Assembly: GCA_030550015.1 (NCBI GenBank)
Contig: JAUQQG010000053.1
Coordinates: 1 to 64,000, forward strand
DNA from: a bacterium
Lineage (GTDB): Bacteria; Sysuimicrobiota; Sysuimicrobiia; Sysuimicrobiales; Thermofontiviventaceae
Reading direction: 5' to 3'
DNA length: 64,000 bases
The notes under the pieces were generated by a model. That model did not search any database. It was not told the DNA's origin and saw only the letters and a list, made by a program, of their open reading frames with translations. A program made the translations under genes and the position numbers. Below are positions 36,257-44,405 of this stretch, one piece after another (within the stretch, counting starts at the first letter, position 1; every line of letters starts with the position of its first letter).

Positions 36257-37286
36257 TCTTGCACGCCAATCCATGCCCGCAGGGGGTGAGGAGGAGCGAT
36301 TTATCAGGAGTCTCAGGCCGCGAACCCTGGACGAATGCATTGGGCAGAGGAAGGTCATTGAGGGGCTGCGCATCTCGATCCAGGCGGCGAAGCAGCGCGG
36401 CGAACCCCTCGACCATGTCCTCCTCCACGGGCCGCCAGGTCTTGGAAAGACCACGCTTGCCAATGTGATCTCCGCGGAGATGGGAACCAATATCGTGACC
36501 ACCTCCGGGCCTGCCCTGGAGCGTGGCGGTGACTTGATGGGGATCTTGACCAACCTGGAAGAAGGAGACATCCTGTTCATCGACGAGATCCATCGCCTGC
36601 CGCGTGCAGTAGAAGAGCTCCTGTACCCGGCAATGGAAGACTTCTGCGTCAACTTTGTACTGGACAAGGGGGTCCACGCTCGAACCCTGCGGTACTCCCT
36701 CAAACCTTTCACGCTTGTGGGTGCGACCACCAGGGCAGGATTGCTCTCCTCTCCGCTGCGGGAGCGCTTTGGTATCACCCATCACCTCGACTTCTTCTCC
36801 CCCGAAGAGTTGATGTTGATCGTCAAACGATCGGCGGCAATCCTCGAGGTACCCATCGAGGAGGGAGGAGCGTGGGAGATTGCCCGCAGATCCCGAGGGA
36901 CCCCGCGGATTGCCAACCGCCTGTTGCGGAGGGTGCGGGACTACGCGCAGGTGAAAGGGAACGGCGTGATCACGGAGCCGATCGCCCGGGAAGCGCTGGA
37001 CTTCGAAGGAGTGGACCATCTCGGCCTCGACAGCCTGGACAGGGAGCTCCTGCGCACCATCATCGAAGTCTACGGAGGCGGACCCGTGGGGATCGAAGCC
37101 CTCGCAGCCACCCTCAACGAGGAGGTGGACACCCTCGTGGAGGTCGTGGAACCCTACCTGTTGAAGATCGCCCTCCTCACCAGAACCCCTGCAGGACGCC
37201 GTGCAACGACCCTCGCCTACGAACACCTCGGCATGAGCCTTCCCTCGAAGCAAGGAGACGGAAAAGCGCAGGGGCAGTTATGGTGA
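36237..37286 (+). CDS. ruvB: RuvB, Holliday junction branch-migration ATPase
   Basis: A 349-residue AAA+ helicase motor. Walker A GPPGLGKT is at 65-72, Walker B is [10 protein letters not shown], sensor 1 is VGATTRAG, and the arginine-finger segment is SSPLRERFG. The C-terminal winged-helix domain includes [16 protein letters not shown]. The ATG at 36237 lies within the end of ruvA. Confidence 0.97.
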   Translation: MQRERPSLARQSMPAGGEEERFIRSLRPRTLDECIGQRKVIEGLRISIQAAKQRGEPLDHVLLHGPPGLGKTTLANVISAEMGTNIVTTSGPALERGGDLMGILTNLEEGDILFIDEIHRLPRAVEELLYPAMEDFCVNFVLDKGVHARTLRYSLKPFTLVGATTRAGLLSSPLRERFGITHHLDFFSPEELMLIVKRSAAILEVPIEEGGAWEIARRSRGTPRIANRLLRRVRDYAQVKGNGVITEPIAREALDFEGVDHLGLDSLDRELLRTIIEVYGGGPVGIEALAATLNEEVDTLVEVVEPYLLKIALLTRTPAGRRATTLAYEHLGMSLPSKQGDGKAQGQLW

Positions 37287-37322
37287 GTCTTCCTTCTCTC
37301 TTCGCGCGCAGCCGGTTCCCGG

Positions 37323-37328
37323 TATAAT
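37323..37328 (+). promoter_or_regulatory. -10 element upstream of DUF2905 gene
   Basis: A perfect TATAAT lies 20 bp before the DUF2905 start. The -35 region is poor (CTTCGC at 17 bp), so this is a partial promoter call. Confidence 0.35.
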
Positions 37329-37347
37329 ACATGAGGGGTGAGATGAG

Positions 37348-37575
37348 GTGACAGAACTTGCTCCTTTTGGCAGGATGTTGATCTTTTTTGGCGTCCTCCT
37401 TGTGGTGATGGGACTGGCTGTAACCTTTGCAGGACGGTTGCACCTCCCCAGGTTGCCAGGGGACATCTACATCCAACGGGGGAACTTCGTATTCTACTTC
37501 CCCTTGGCGACTGGACTCCTCCTGAGCGTGCTTCTCACGCTCCTTCTCAATCTCTTCTTCTTTGCCCGCAGGTAA
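37348..37575 (+). CDS. DUF2905 small membrane protein
   Basis: A 75-residue protein with two hydrophobic helices separated by a short loop, LPGDIYIQRGNFVFYFPL, that is the hallmark of DUF2905. The function is unknown. It is often found between ruvB and spoIID/queA in Gram-positive-type genomes, as here. GTG start with GAGGTGA-type sequence upstream. Confidence 0.85.
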   Translation: MTELAPFGRMLIFFGVLLVVMGLAVTFAGRLHLPRLPGDIYIQRGNFVFYFPLATGLLLSVLLTLLLNLFFFARR

Positions 37576-37580
37576 AGCCG

Positions 37581-38810
37581 ATGGGTTCCCAGGGGGAAAT
37601 GGGGGAAACGCGCGCAATGTGGAAGGCCTGGATAGTCCAGGCCGCCTTGATCATCCTCTTCAGCGCGATCCCTCTCCCCTCCCCTAGTTCGGCGCAGGAG
37701 AACGCAGGCTCTCCCTTTCTCATGGTGCGCGTGGGCCTCGCCGTCAACCAGCCCGTCGTGGAGGTAGGCGCAGCGGGACCTGTGGATGTAGAGGACGTGA
37801 CCTCAGGGGAGCGAAGGCACCTGGGAGGTGGGCGTTGGGTGATCTTCCCGATTGCCAAGGGGCTGGAAATCTCTGGGATCGGGCCGCTTGGGCCTGTCGT
37901 GCGGTTCCTTCCCTCCCCTGGCACGAGGATGACCTTCAAGTCCCGCGCCTATCGGGGGAACTTCCTCGTCCGCAGGGATCCCGCGGGGCTCCGGTTGACC
38001 CTGATCAACGAGGTGGACCTGGAGGAATACTTGTATGGCGTCCTCAAGATGGAAATCTCCCCCACTTGGCCCATGGAAGCCCTCAAGGCCCAGGCAGTGG
38101 CGGCTAGGACCCTCGCCGTTTACCTGATCCAGCAGGGCCGGTACAGGGAGGAAGGGTACGATGTGCGTGACACTGTGGAGAGCCAGGTGTACGCCGGGAT
38201 CAATGCTGAGGATCCGCTGACGACACAAGCGGTAGACGCGACGCGGGGCCTCATTCTTTCCTCCCAGGGGCGGCCCATCAACGCCGTCTATCACGCAGAC
38301 TCCGGTGGGCACACGGAGGACAGCGAGTACGTCTGGGGGAGGTTCTATCCTTACCTGCGCGGGATTCCCGATCCCTACAGCGGGGACTCCCCCTATAGCC
38401 AGTGGTCACTCCGCATGAGCCTCCAGGAGATCGAAGAACGCCTGCGCCGCCAGGGGTTCAGCTTCGAGGGGATCGAGCGGATTGAGCCAGTGCAACGGAG
38501 TCCCTCGGGCCGGGTCACGAGGGTCCGCATCACGGCCGCTCGTGGAAATGGGGAGATCTCTGGGGAGCAGTTGCGGAGGGCCCTTGGGTATGATCTCCTG
38601 CGGAGCACGAAGTTCACCATCCTTCCCCTTCCCGGGGAGGTAGGTCCTGCGGTGGAATTCAGAGGGAGTGGATGGGGGCATGGTGTGGGTCTTCCTCAGT
38701 GGAGCGCGAGGAACATGGCCATTTCTGGTCGCACATTCGAAGAGATCCTCACCTACTACTACCAGGGAATTTCCGTATTGCCCATCCGCGCACTCACCAT
38801 CTCGAACTAG
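37581..38810 (+). CDS. SpoIID/LytB-domain peptidoglycan lytic protein
   Basis: A 409-residue secreted or membrane-anchored protein. A hydrophobic segment (about 15-38) acts as signal or anchor. The SpoIID domain carries its catalytic-type glutamate in GVLKMEISPTWP and then EALKAQAVAARTLAVY. YHADSGGHTEDSEYVWG and SGWGHGVGLPQWSARNMA are the other family blocks. SpoIID removes non-crosslinked glycan strands. The domain is widespread outside spore formers, so it is not proof of sporulation. A start at ATG 37617 is also possible. Confidence 0.88.
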   Translation: MGSQGEMGETRAMWKAWIVQAALIILFSAIPLPSPSSAQENAGSPFLMVRVGLAVNQPVVEVGAAGPVDVEDVTSGERRHLGGGRWVIFPIAKGLEISGIGPLGPVVRFLPSPGTRMTFKSRAYRGNFLVRRDPAGLRLTLINEVDLEEYLYGVLKMEISPTWPMEALKAQAVAARTLAVYLIQQGRYREEGYDVRDTVESQVYAGINAEDPLTTQAVDATRGLILSSQGRPINAVYHADSGGHTEDSEYVWGRFYPYLRGIPDPYSGDSPYSQWSLRMSLQEIEERLRRQGFSFEGIERIEPVQRSPSGRVTRVRITAARGNGEISGEQLRRALGYDLLRSTKFTILPLPGEVGPAVEFRGSGWGHGVGLPQWSARNMAISGRTFEEILTYYYQGISVLPIRALTISN

Positions 38811-38834
38811 ATGATTCGCGCTAGATGATTCGCG
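38807..38834. repeat. Tandem 14-bp direct repeat at the SpoIID/LytB stop codon
   Basis: CTAGATGATTCGCG occurs twice head to tail. The first copy contains the stop codon of the upstream gene. It lies just before the promoter of the ferritin-like gene. Confidence 0.8.
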
Positions 38835-38840
38835 GACAGC

Positions 38841-38861
38841 ACATGCTATACTAGAGCATGT
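38841..38861 (+). promoter_or_regulatory. Palindrome ACATGCT-N7-AGCATGT overlapping a -10 box (possible operator)
   Basis: Seven-bp perfect inverted repeats flank ATACTAG. The -10 hexamer TATACT (38847-38852) lies inside it. The ferritin-like gene starts 64 bp downstream, and a repressor binding here would block its promoter. The -35 is weak. Confidence 0.45.
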
Positions 38862-38924
38862 GGAGCTTCTCTGCACCCGCTCCGCGTGTAACCTCATCAA
38901 ACCACTTCAAAGGAGGGATGGACA

Positions 38925-39407
38925 ATGGGAACGAAGGGGCGCTCCATTCTGGAAGTTGACGTGAACACGGTGATTAACGAGCTCAAGAAAGCCTACCTGG
39001 ATGAGCTCATGGCCTTCTACTCCTACTGGATCACCGCCATCGTTGCGGAAGGGTTCCATGGTGAAGAGCTCACTGAGCACTTCAAGCAGGAAGCCATGGA
39101 GGAGCTAGGACACGCGGAGAAGCTGGCCAACCGCATCCTGGAGCTCGGTGGCGACCCGGTCGTTCATCCTAAGGACTGGGAGGCTGGGGCAAACGCTCCA
39201 TTCACCAGCCCGCGCGCGGACCGGACGGACGCCGAGGGGATGGTCGAGGACCAGATCAAGGCAGAGGCAGGAGCCATCGAGGCCTACAATCGCCTCGCCA
39301 AGCTGACTTTTGGCAAAGATCCTGTCACCTACCACTTGGCTACGGAACTCCTCGCCGATGAGGTGCGTCACGAGGAGTTCCTGGAAAACCTCCTCGGGAA
39401 GAAGTAG
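38925..39407 (+). CDS. Ferritin-like (Dps/bacterioferritin-like) diiron protein
   Basis: A 160-residue four-helix protein. Metal-ligand motifs are visible: ELMAFYSYW in helix A, EAMEELGHAEKLA (ExxH) in helix B, EAGAIEAYNRLA in helix C and ELLADEVRHEEFL (ExxH) in helix D. This is the ferritin/rubrerythrin pattern without a rubredoxin domain. It probably binds iron, stores it or detoxifies peroxide. GGAGGG precedes the ATG. The palindromic promoter upstream suggests regulation by iron or oxidative stress. Confidence 0.85.
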   Translation: MGTKGRSILEVDVNTVINELKKAYLDELMAFYSYWITAIVAEGFHGEELTEHFKQEAMEELGHAEKLANRILELGGDPVVHPKDWEAGANAPFTSPRADRTDAEGMVEDQIKAEAGAIEAYNRLAKLTFGKDPVTYHLATELLADEVRHEEFLENLLGKK

Positions 39408-39470
39408 CGCGAGCAGCTTCGCTTGGCGAGATCTCGCTGCCACTGAAGTGGGGGTGGTCCTTGGAAAGGA

Positions 39471-40502
39471 ATGGTTTCCCTGTCAGAGTTTGACTATTCT
39501 CTTCCAGAAGAGCTCATCGCCCAGCAGCCTATAGAGCCTCGGGATACTTCCAGGCTGCTGGTCGTCCACCGGCACACGGGCTCTTTAGAGCACCGGATCT
39601 TTTCCCAGGTGGTGGAGTACCTTCGCCCGGGAGATGTCCTGGTGATCAACGACACCCGTGTGATCCCCGCTCGCTTACGGGGGGAGAAGGAGGGGACCGG
39701 TGGGCGGGTGGAAGTGCTGATCTTCCAGGCCCTCGAAGCCTCCTCGGAAGGGGAAGTGTGGAAGGCCCTGGTGCGCGGCAAGAGGGTACGTGAGGGTACC
39801 CGGGTCCGCCTCCGGGGAGGAATCACTGCCATATTACGGGAACGGGACGGGGAGGGGTGGGTGGTGGAGTTCCAGGCTCCCCGTCCCCTTCTTTCCCTTC
39901 TTCACGAGATTGGGGAGGTACCGGTCCCTCCTTACATCCACGTCCCCATCAGGGATCCCGAGGAGTACCAGACGGTGTATGCTAGGCGAAACGGTTCAGT
40001 GGCCGCCCCCACAGCAGGACGCCACTTTACCCCGAGCCTTCTCTCACGGATCGAGGCGAGTGGGGTCAAGATCGTCCCGGTGACGCTCCACATCGGGCCT
40101 GGGACGTTCCTCCCAGTGCGCGTAGAGGAAGTAACCCGCCACCGCATGATGCCGGAAGCCTATGAAGTGAGCGAGGAGGCTGCGGAAAAGATCAATGAGG
40201 CCCGCTGCGCTGGAGGGAAGGTCATTGCCATAGGAACCTCCACCGTGAGGACGCTGGAATCCGTGGCCGATGAAGCGGGGAGGGTCCGCCCCGGGAAAGG
40301 ATGGACAGATCTCTTCATCCTTCCAGGCTATCGCTTCAAGGTCGTGGATGCTCTTGTGACCAACTTCCACCTGCCCAAGTCTACGCTCCTCATGCTGGTC
40401 TGTGCATTCGCAGGAAGGGCCCTGATCTTCTCTGCGTACCAAGAGGCCATCCTGAACCGCTACCGCTTTGGGAGCTTCGGCGATGCGATGCTGATCCTTT
40501 AA
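39471..40502 (+). CDS. queA: QueA, S-adenosylmethionine:tRNA ribosyltransferase-isomerase
   Basis: A 343-residue enzyme that adds the epoxycyclopentane ring in queuosine synthesis. The family blocks VINDTRVIPARL, TAGRHFTPSLL, LHIGPGTFLPV, AIGTSTVRTLES and LVTNFHLPKSTLLMLV are all present. Length is normal. It is followed, after a convergent gene, by tgt, which inserts the queuosine precursor into tRNA. Confidence 0.96.
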   Translation: MVSLSEFDYSLPEELIAQQPIEPRDTSRLLVVHRHTGSLEHRIFSQVVEYLRPGDVLVINDTRVIPARLRGEKEGTGGRVEVLIFQALEASSEGEVWKALVRGKRVREGTRVRLRGGITAILRERDGEGWVVEFQAPRPLLSLLHEIGEVPVPPYIHVPIRDPEEYQTVYARRNGSVAAPTAGRHFTPSLLSRIEASGVKIVPVTLHIGPGTFLPVRVEEVTRHRMMPEAYEVSEEAAEKINEARCAGGKVIAIGTSTVRTLESVADEAGRVRPGKGWTDLFILPGYRFKVVDALVTNFHLPKSTLLMLVCAFAGRALIFSAYQEAILNRYRFGSFGDAMLIL

Positions 40503-40571
40503 ATAGCCCAGCGGATCCGTTTACCTAGATTTGGCCGGGAACCCCAATGAGGAGGTGGAGTAGAGGGAGGA

Positions 40572-40588
40572 GCATGGCGGCGCCATGC
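40572..40588. terminator. Symmetric hairpin between convergent queA and the - strand gene
   Basis: GCATGGC and GCCATGC form a perfect 7-bp stem with a 3-nt loop. It lies between the two convergent genes and could mark the 3' end of both transcripts. No T-run is seen on either strand. Confidence 0.35.
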
Positions 40589-40602
40589 CCTAGGGGAGGG
40601 AA

Positions 40603-41013
40603 TTAACCGAGACGCGTCCAGCCCCTCTTCTCTGGAGCCCACTGATCCAGCGGGCGGCCCATGAAATCCTGTCCTTCCACCTGATACCCCGCAGCCTCTA
40701 ACCTCCTCTTGGCCTCGGCGAAGTAGCGATAGTCGATCTGCCAGGCTCCAGCCCGGAGGGGGTTCTGGTAGAGGCCGAGGCCCCCAAGGAGCTTCTTGAT
40801 TGTAGCCTCCTCGCTCTCTGCGAACCGGAGCTCGACCCCCTGGTTAATGGTGCCAAAGGCGGTCACTTTCGGATTCTGCGGGGCAGATGCAGGTGCGCCT
40901 CCGGGGTTTATCGAGGAAACCGGAACGGGAATCCCCGCCTGTGGCGCTCCTTCTCCCCGTACTGCCCTCGCGGGTGGCGTTCGCGGTTGCTCCTCCTTGC
41001 GCTCCTCGTCCAT
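40603..41013 (-). CDS. Hypothetical protein
   Basis: A 136-residue protein I do not recognise. The start at 41013 is chosen because GAGGAGGG lies 9 bp upstream; a longer reading to 41127 lacks support. The first 50 residues are Glu/Arg- then Pro/Ala-rich and look disordered. The C-terminal 85 residues (from NPKVTAFGTINQG) look folded and end with LDQWAPEKRGWTRLG. The GVELRFAESEEATIKKLL segment and following helix could be a small nucleic-acid- or protein-binding fold. It is one of only three - strand genes in the window, between queA and tgt. Confidence 0.6.
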   Translation of the reverse strand: MDEERKEEQPRTPPARAVRGEGAPQAGIPVPVSSINPGGAPASAPQNPKVTAFGTINQGVELRFAESEEATIKKLLGGLGLYQNPLRAGAWQIDYRYFAEAKRRLEAAGYQVEGQDFMGRPLDQWAPEKRGWTRLG

Positions 41014-41178
41014 CCGCTTTCCCTCCTCATTCCTTCTTTCCCACCAGACACCCATGTGCCATTCTACACACTTCACCGAGGGCGATGCAACATTCTCTTC
41101 TGGGAGGGGGCTCCGGGGAGAGTCCAAGGGCTTTTGCCGGACACCACGACCATAGAAGATGACCCTATATGGTCTCTG

Positions 41179-41187
41179 TGCTATACT
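41179..41187 (+). promoter_or_regulatory. Extended -10 promoter immediately upstream of tgt
   Basis: TGCTATACT is an extended -10. ATGACC at 41159-41164 is a possible -35 with a 17-bp spacer. The tgt ATG is only 17 bp after the -10, so the transcript would have a leader of about 10 nt and no Shine-Dalgarno sequence. Confidence 0.45.
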
Positions 41188-41204
41188 CCTTCGTGGACTT
41201 CACC

Positions 41205-42320
41205 ATGGCCATTCGCTTCGAATTGCTGAAGAGTTCCTCGCAGACTGGGGCAAGGCTGGGCCGCCTCATCACTTCTCATGGGACCATCGAGACCCCTGCC
41301 TTTATGCCTGTAGGGACCCAGGGGGCGGTGCGAGGGATGTTGCCCAGGGAGCTCCGGGAGATGGGGGTCCAGATCATCCTTGGGAATACTCTCCACCTCT
41401 ACCTCCGACCCGGGGTTGACCTCATCGAGCGCGCTGGCGGCTTGCACCGCTTCATGCGCTGGGAGGGGGCGATCCTGACCGATAGTGGGGGGTTCCAGGT
41501 GTTCAGCTTAGCCCACCTACGGCGCCTGAGCGATGAGGGCGTTCTCTTCCGGTCTCCCATCGATGGGAGCGAGCACTTCTTGACTCCCGAGCGGGTGGTG
41601 GAGATCCAGGAAGCTCTGGGATCAGATATCGCCATGCCCTTGGATGTCTGCTTGGGATACCCTGCGGATGAGACCCAGGCAAAAGAAGAGCTACGGCGGA
41701 CCCTGATCTGGGTAGAGCGGTCCCAGCGTCATCACCGAGGGGGGAATCAGGCCCTCTTTGCCATCGTCCAGGGCGGGTTCTCCCCCTCTCTCCGACGGGA
41801 AGCTGCGAAAGCCGTGGCATCGATGGACTTTCCCGGATATGGCATCGGCGGGTTGAGCGTGGGGGAGCCGCACGCCCTGACCTATGCACTGGTCGAGGCC
41901 GTAACGGAGGTCCTTCCCCCGCACCGCCCTCGCTACCTTATGGGCGTTGGCTCCCCACCAGGGATCGTCGAGGCCGTCGCACGGGGCGTAGACCTCTTCG
42001 ATTGCGTCCTCCCTACGCGGGTCGCACGGACAGGGGTGGCCTTCACCCGCCGCGGTCGCATCAATCTGCGCAACGCCATGTACCGGGAGGATTTCTCCCC
42101 TCTCGATCCCTCTTGCACCTGCGAAGTTTGCCAGACATACCCCCGGGCATACATCCGTCACCTCTTCAAGGTCGAGGACATGCTGGGACCTCGGTTGACC
42201 ACGTTCCACAACCTGTACTTCCTCTCCCAGTTGATGGAGGAGATCCGGCGGGTGATTGCCGAGGAGAGGTTTCAGGAGTGGAGGGAGGAGTTCCTACGGT
42301 CCTACACCACGCCTTGGTGA
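41205..42320 (+). CDS. tgt: Tgt, queuine/preQ1 tRNA-guanine transglycosylase
   Basis: A 371-residue TIM-barrel enzyme that swaps G34 for preQ1 in GUN anticodons. Asp93 (TDSGGFQVFS) and Asp266 (DLFDCVLPTR) are the catalytic aspartates. The zinc site includes Cys304, Cys306 and Cys309 (CTCEVC). The ATG at 41205 gives the usual N-terminus (MAIRFELL). A reading from 41169 would start upstream of the -10 box. It works with queA in queuosine synthesis. Confidence 0.95.
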   Translation: MAIRFELLKSSSQTGARLGRLITSHGTIETPAFMPVGTQGAVRGMLPRELREMGVQIILGNTLHLYLRPGVDLIERAGGLHRFMRWEGAILTDSGGFQVFSLAHLRRLSDEGVLFRSPIDGSEHFLTPERVVEIQEALGSDIAMPLDVCLGYPADETQAKEELRRTLIWVERSQRHHRGGNQALFAIVQGGFSPSLRREAAKAVASMDFPGYGIGGLSVGEPHALTYALVEAVTEVLPPHRPRYLMGVGSPPGIVEAVARGVDLFDCVLPTRVARTGVAFTRRGRINLRNAMYREDFSPLDPSCTCEVCQTYPRAYIRHLFKVEDMLGPRLTTFHNLYFLSQLMEEIRRVIAEERFQEWREEFLRSYTTPW

Positions 42321-42324
42321 TCCG

Positions 42325-42412
42325 CGGTCTACACCGTCTTCACAGTCTACAGGGTCTTCACGGTCGTTATGATGTTGACCATGCAGACGGTGAAGACCGT
42401 GCAGACAGGGGT
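42325..42412. repeat. 9-bp repeat arrays in inverted orientation after tgt
   Basis: TCTACACCG, TCTTCACAG, TCTACAGGG, TCTTCACGG units (42331-42366) are followed by reverse-complement units GCAGACGGTGAAGACCGTGCAGAC (about 42384-42407). Together they could fold into a long hairpin after tgt. They belong to the same repeat family as 27348, 27571 and 35065. Confidence 0.65.
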
Positions 42413-42419
42413 AGGCCCA

Positions 42420-42448
42420 TTGCGGGACAAAGAAATCTGTGGTACACT
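42420..42448 (+). promoter_or_regulatory. Sigma-70-type promoter upstream of yajC
   Basis: TTGCGG and TACACT with a 17-bp spacer, about 95 bp upstream of yajC. Confidence 0.45.
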
Positions 42449-42542
42449 GCCACCGCGGGTGAATTCCTAGACCATCCATGTATCAGGTATCAGGTGTGCA
42501 TCAGCAGCTGGGACCGAGGACCTGCTTAAGGGAGGTGCCGCG

Positions 42543-42824
42543 TTGCCACAACAGTACAACATTATCCTGATCTACATCATCCTGTTCGCCCTTCTCTACT
42601 TCCTGTTGATCCGGCCGCAGCAGGTCCAGCGGAGAAGGCGGCAGGAGATGCTGAGCAAACTTAAGAAGGGGGACCGCGTCGTGACCCTGGGAGGTTTCCA
42701 CGCCACCATCGTGGACCTGAAGGACGAAGTCCTCACACTGGAGATCGCACCCAACGTGCGGGTCAAGGCAGATCGAAGCGCGGTCAGCTACGTGCGGTCA
42801 AAACAGGAGAAGGAGGATGGATGA
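42543..42824 (+). CDS. yajC: YajC, Sec translocon accessory subunit
   Basis: A 93-residue protein with one N-terminal membrane helix (about 7-24, ending in LLIRPQQ). The conserved cytoplasmic segment LKKGDRVVTLGGFHATIVDL follows. YajC associates with SecDF. secD and secF do not follow here, unlike in many genomes. The TTG start has GGGAGG upstream. Its stop overlaps the next ATG by 8 bp. Confidence 0.93.
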   Translation: MPQQYNIILIYIILFALLYFLLIRPQQVQRRRRQEMLSKLKKGDRVVTLGGFHATIVDLKDEVLTLEIAPNVRVKADRSAVSYVRSKQEKEDG

Positions 42825-43542
42825 CAAGGCCCGCATCAGCGAAATCAAGGAGGCTCCACCCGCAGCCCCTGCCCAGCTAAAGCTCCTGACCCTTGAGGAG
42901 ATCCGGCGGGATCCCGAGGTCGAGGCGTTCATCGCGAAGGCCGACGCCTACACTGCAGCAATCGGGTACACGGAGCACGGGTTCCGCCACGCCAACCTTG
43001 TCGCCAGCATCGCCATGAATATCCTCAAGCGCCTCGGCTATGAGGAGCGCCAGACGCAGCTTGCCGCCATCGCCGGCTACCTCCACGACATCGGCAACGT
43101 GGTGGGGCGTATCAACCACGAGCATACGGGGGCGCTCCTTGCTGGGAGGATCCTGGAGCGGCTAGGGATGGATCCCGCAGAGCGGGCCATCGTCATGGGA
43201 GCCATCGGGAACCACGAGGAAGATACCGGCGATCCTGTAAGCCCCGTAGGCGCAGCTGTGATCTTGGCGGATAAGTCTGATGTCCACCGGACCCGCGTCC
43301 GCAACCCTGATCCCACCACCTTTGATATTCACGATCGCGTCAACTACGCCGTGGAGCACTCCTTCCTGCGGGTGGATGAGATCGCTCGCGCCATCACCCT
43401 GGAGCTCGCCATCAACACAGAGATTTCCAAAGTGATGGAGTACTTTGAGATTTTCCTCTCGCGGATGGTGATGTGCAGACGCGCGGCTCAGTTCCTGGGC
43501 TGCGACTTCAAGCTCCAGATCAACGGGGTCAAGCTCCTGTAA
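42817..43542 (+). CDS. HD-domain phosphohydrolase
   Basis: A 241-residue HD-superfamily protein. The metal motif H...HD...D is visible: GFRHANLV, then GYLHDIGNVVGR, then HEHTGALLAGR and GNHEEDTGD. The spacing suits a stand-alone phosphohydrolase (nucleotide or cyclic nucleotide); the substrate is unknown. The C-terminal 60 residues (about 180-241) are not part of the HD fold and look like a small alpha/beta appendage. It is translationally linked to yajC. Confidence 0.83.
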   Translation: MDDKARISEIKEAPPAAPAQLKLLTLEEIRRDPEVEAFIAKADAYTAAIGYTEHGFRHANLVASIAMNILKRLGYEERQTQLAAIAGYLHDIGNVVGRINHEHTGALLAGRILERLGMDPAERAIVMGAIGNHEEDTGDPVSPVGAAVILADKSDVHRTRVRNPDPTTFDIHDRVNYAVEHSFLRVDEIARAITLELAINTEISKVMEYFEIFLSRMVMCRRAAQFLGCDFKLQINGVKLL

Positions 43543-43601
43543 GAGTCCGCCCACCAACATTCTCATACTCCCGTGCGCAAGCGATCGAGGTGTGGAGAAG
43601 A

Positions 43602-44405
43602 ATGTCCAAAGCTCAGGCGCTGATCCTCATGCCGTTGTACAATGAAGCGCAGACCCTGGAGCTGGTGTTGCAGGAGGTCCGAAGGTATGTCGCCAGTTTG
43701 GACCAGACGATGCAGGTGAAGGCGGATATCCTGGTGGTGGACGATGGCTCAACAGATTGTTCTCCTCAGATCCTAGAGCGGTTCCCTGAGGTCATGGTCA
43801 TCCGCCACCCGACCAATCTTGGGTACGGGCAATCGCTCATTGACGGCTTCCAGTACGCAATCCAGAACGAGTACGAAATCGTCGTCACCATGGACTGCGA
43901 TGCACAGCATGAGCCGCAGATGATCCCCCGGTTCATTTCCGAGATCGTTGGGTACGACATCGTCTCGGGGAGCCGATACCTGGACCCTGAAGCAGCAGGG
44001 GATCCCCCACCACCGGACCGCCGGATGCTCAACGAAGAGATCACAAGGATCTTGCGGGAGTTGACGGGCTATCCTTTAACCGACGCCTGGTGCGGCTTCA
44101 AGGCGTACCGCGTAGAGGCGCTTACCAAGCTTGAGCTCACCGAACCGAGCTACGGGATGCCGCTCCAGGTGTGGATCCAGGCCGCTGCCCACAACTTGAG
44201 GGTGAAGGAGATCCCGGTGGCCCGCATCTACAAGAATCCCAACCGCCGCTTCTGGGGAGGGCTGGACGATCCGTCGGTGCGGCGTGCCTACTACTTCCGC
44301 ATCATCGAGCAGGAGGCGAAGCGCTGGTTGAATCGCTCAGTAGGGGGAGGAAGGATCCATGAGCCGTCACGCCCGGGCCCTTGCCATCGGCGCACATCCC
44401 GATGA
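43602..44405 (+). CDS. GT2 glycosyltransferase, dolichol-phosphate-mannose-synthase-like
   Basis: A 267-residue soluble GT2 enzyme. Motifs LMPLYNEAQTLELVL, ILVVDDGSTD, NLGYGQSLIDGFQYA and TMDCDAQHEP mark the DPM1/polyprenyl-phosphate glycosyltransferase branch. No C-terminal membrane helix is seen. The acceptor is unknown. Its last 47 bp overlap the bshB-type gene, so it is probably co-translated with the thiol-synthesis-like pair, but it is not a BshA (which is a GT4-family enzyme). The ATG at 43602 is chosen from the position of the GT2 opening. Confidence 0.84.
   Translation: MSKAQALILMPLYNEAQTLELVLQEVRRYVASLDQTMQVKADILVVDDGSTDCSPQILERFPEVMVIRHPTNLGYGQSLIDGFQYAIQNEYEIVVTMDCDAQHEPQMIPRFISEIVGYDIVSGSRYLDPEAAGDPPPPDRRMLNEEITRILRELTGYPLTDAWCGFKAYRVEALTKLELTEPSYGMPLQVWIQAAAHNLRVKEIPVARIYKNPNRRFWGGLDDPSVRRAYYFRIIEQEAKRWLNRSVGGGRIHEPSRPGPCHRRTSR

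Noticed and set aside
37581-38810. Evidence of sporulation from the SpoIID domain
   Set aside because: SpoIID/LytB proteins are common in non-sporulating bacteria, and no other sporulation gene is in the window.
43602-44405. BshA for the GT2 gene before bshB
   Set aside because: BshA is a GT4-family enzyme with a different fold. The motifs here are GT2 (DDGSTD, DCDAQ).
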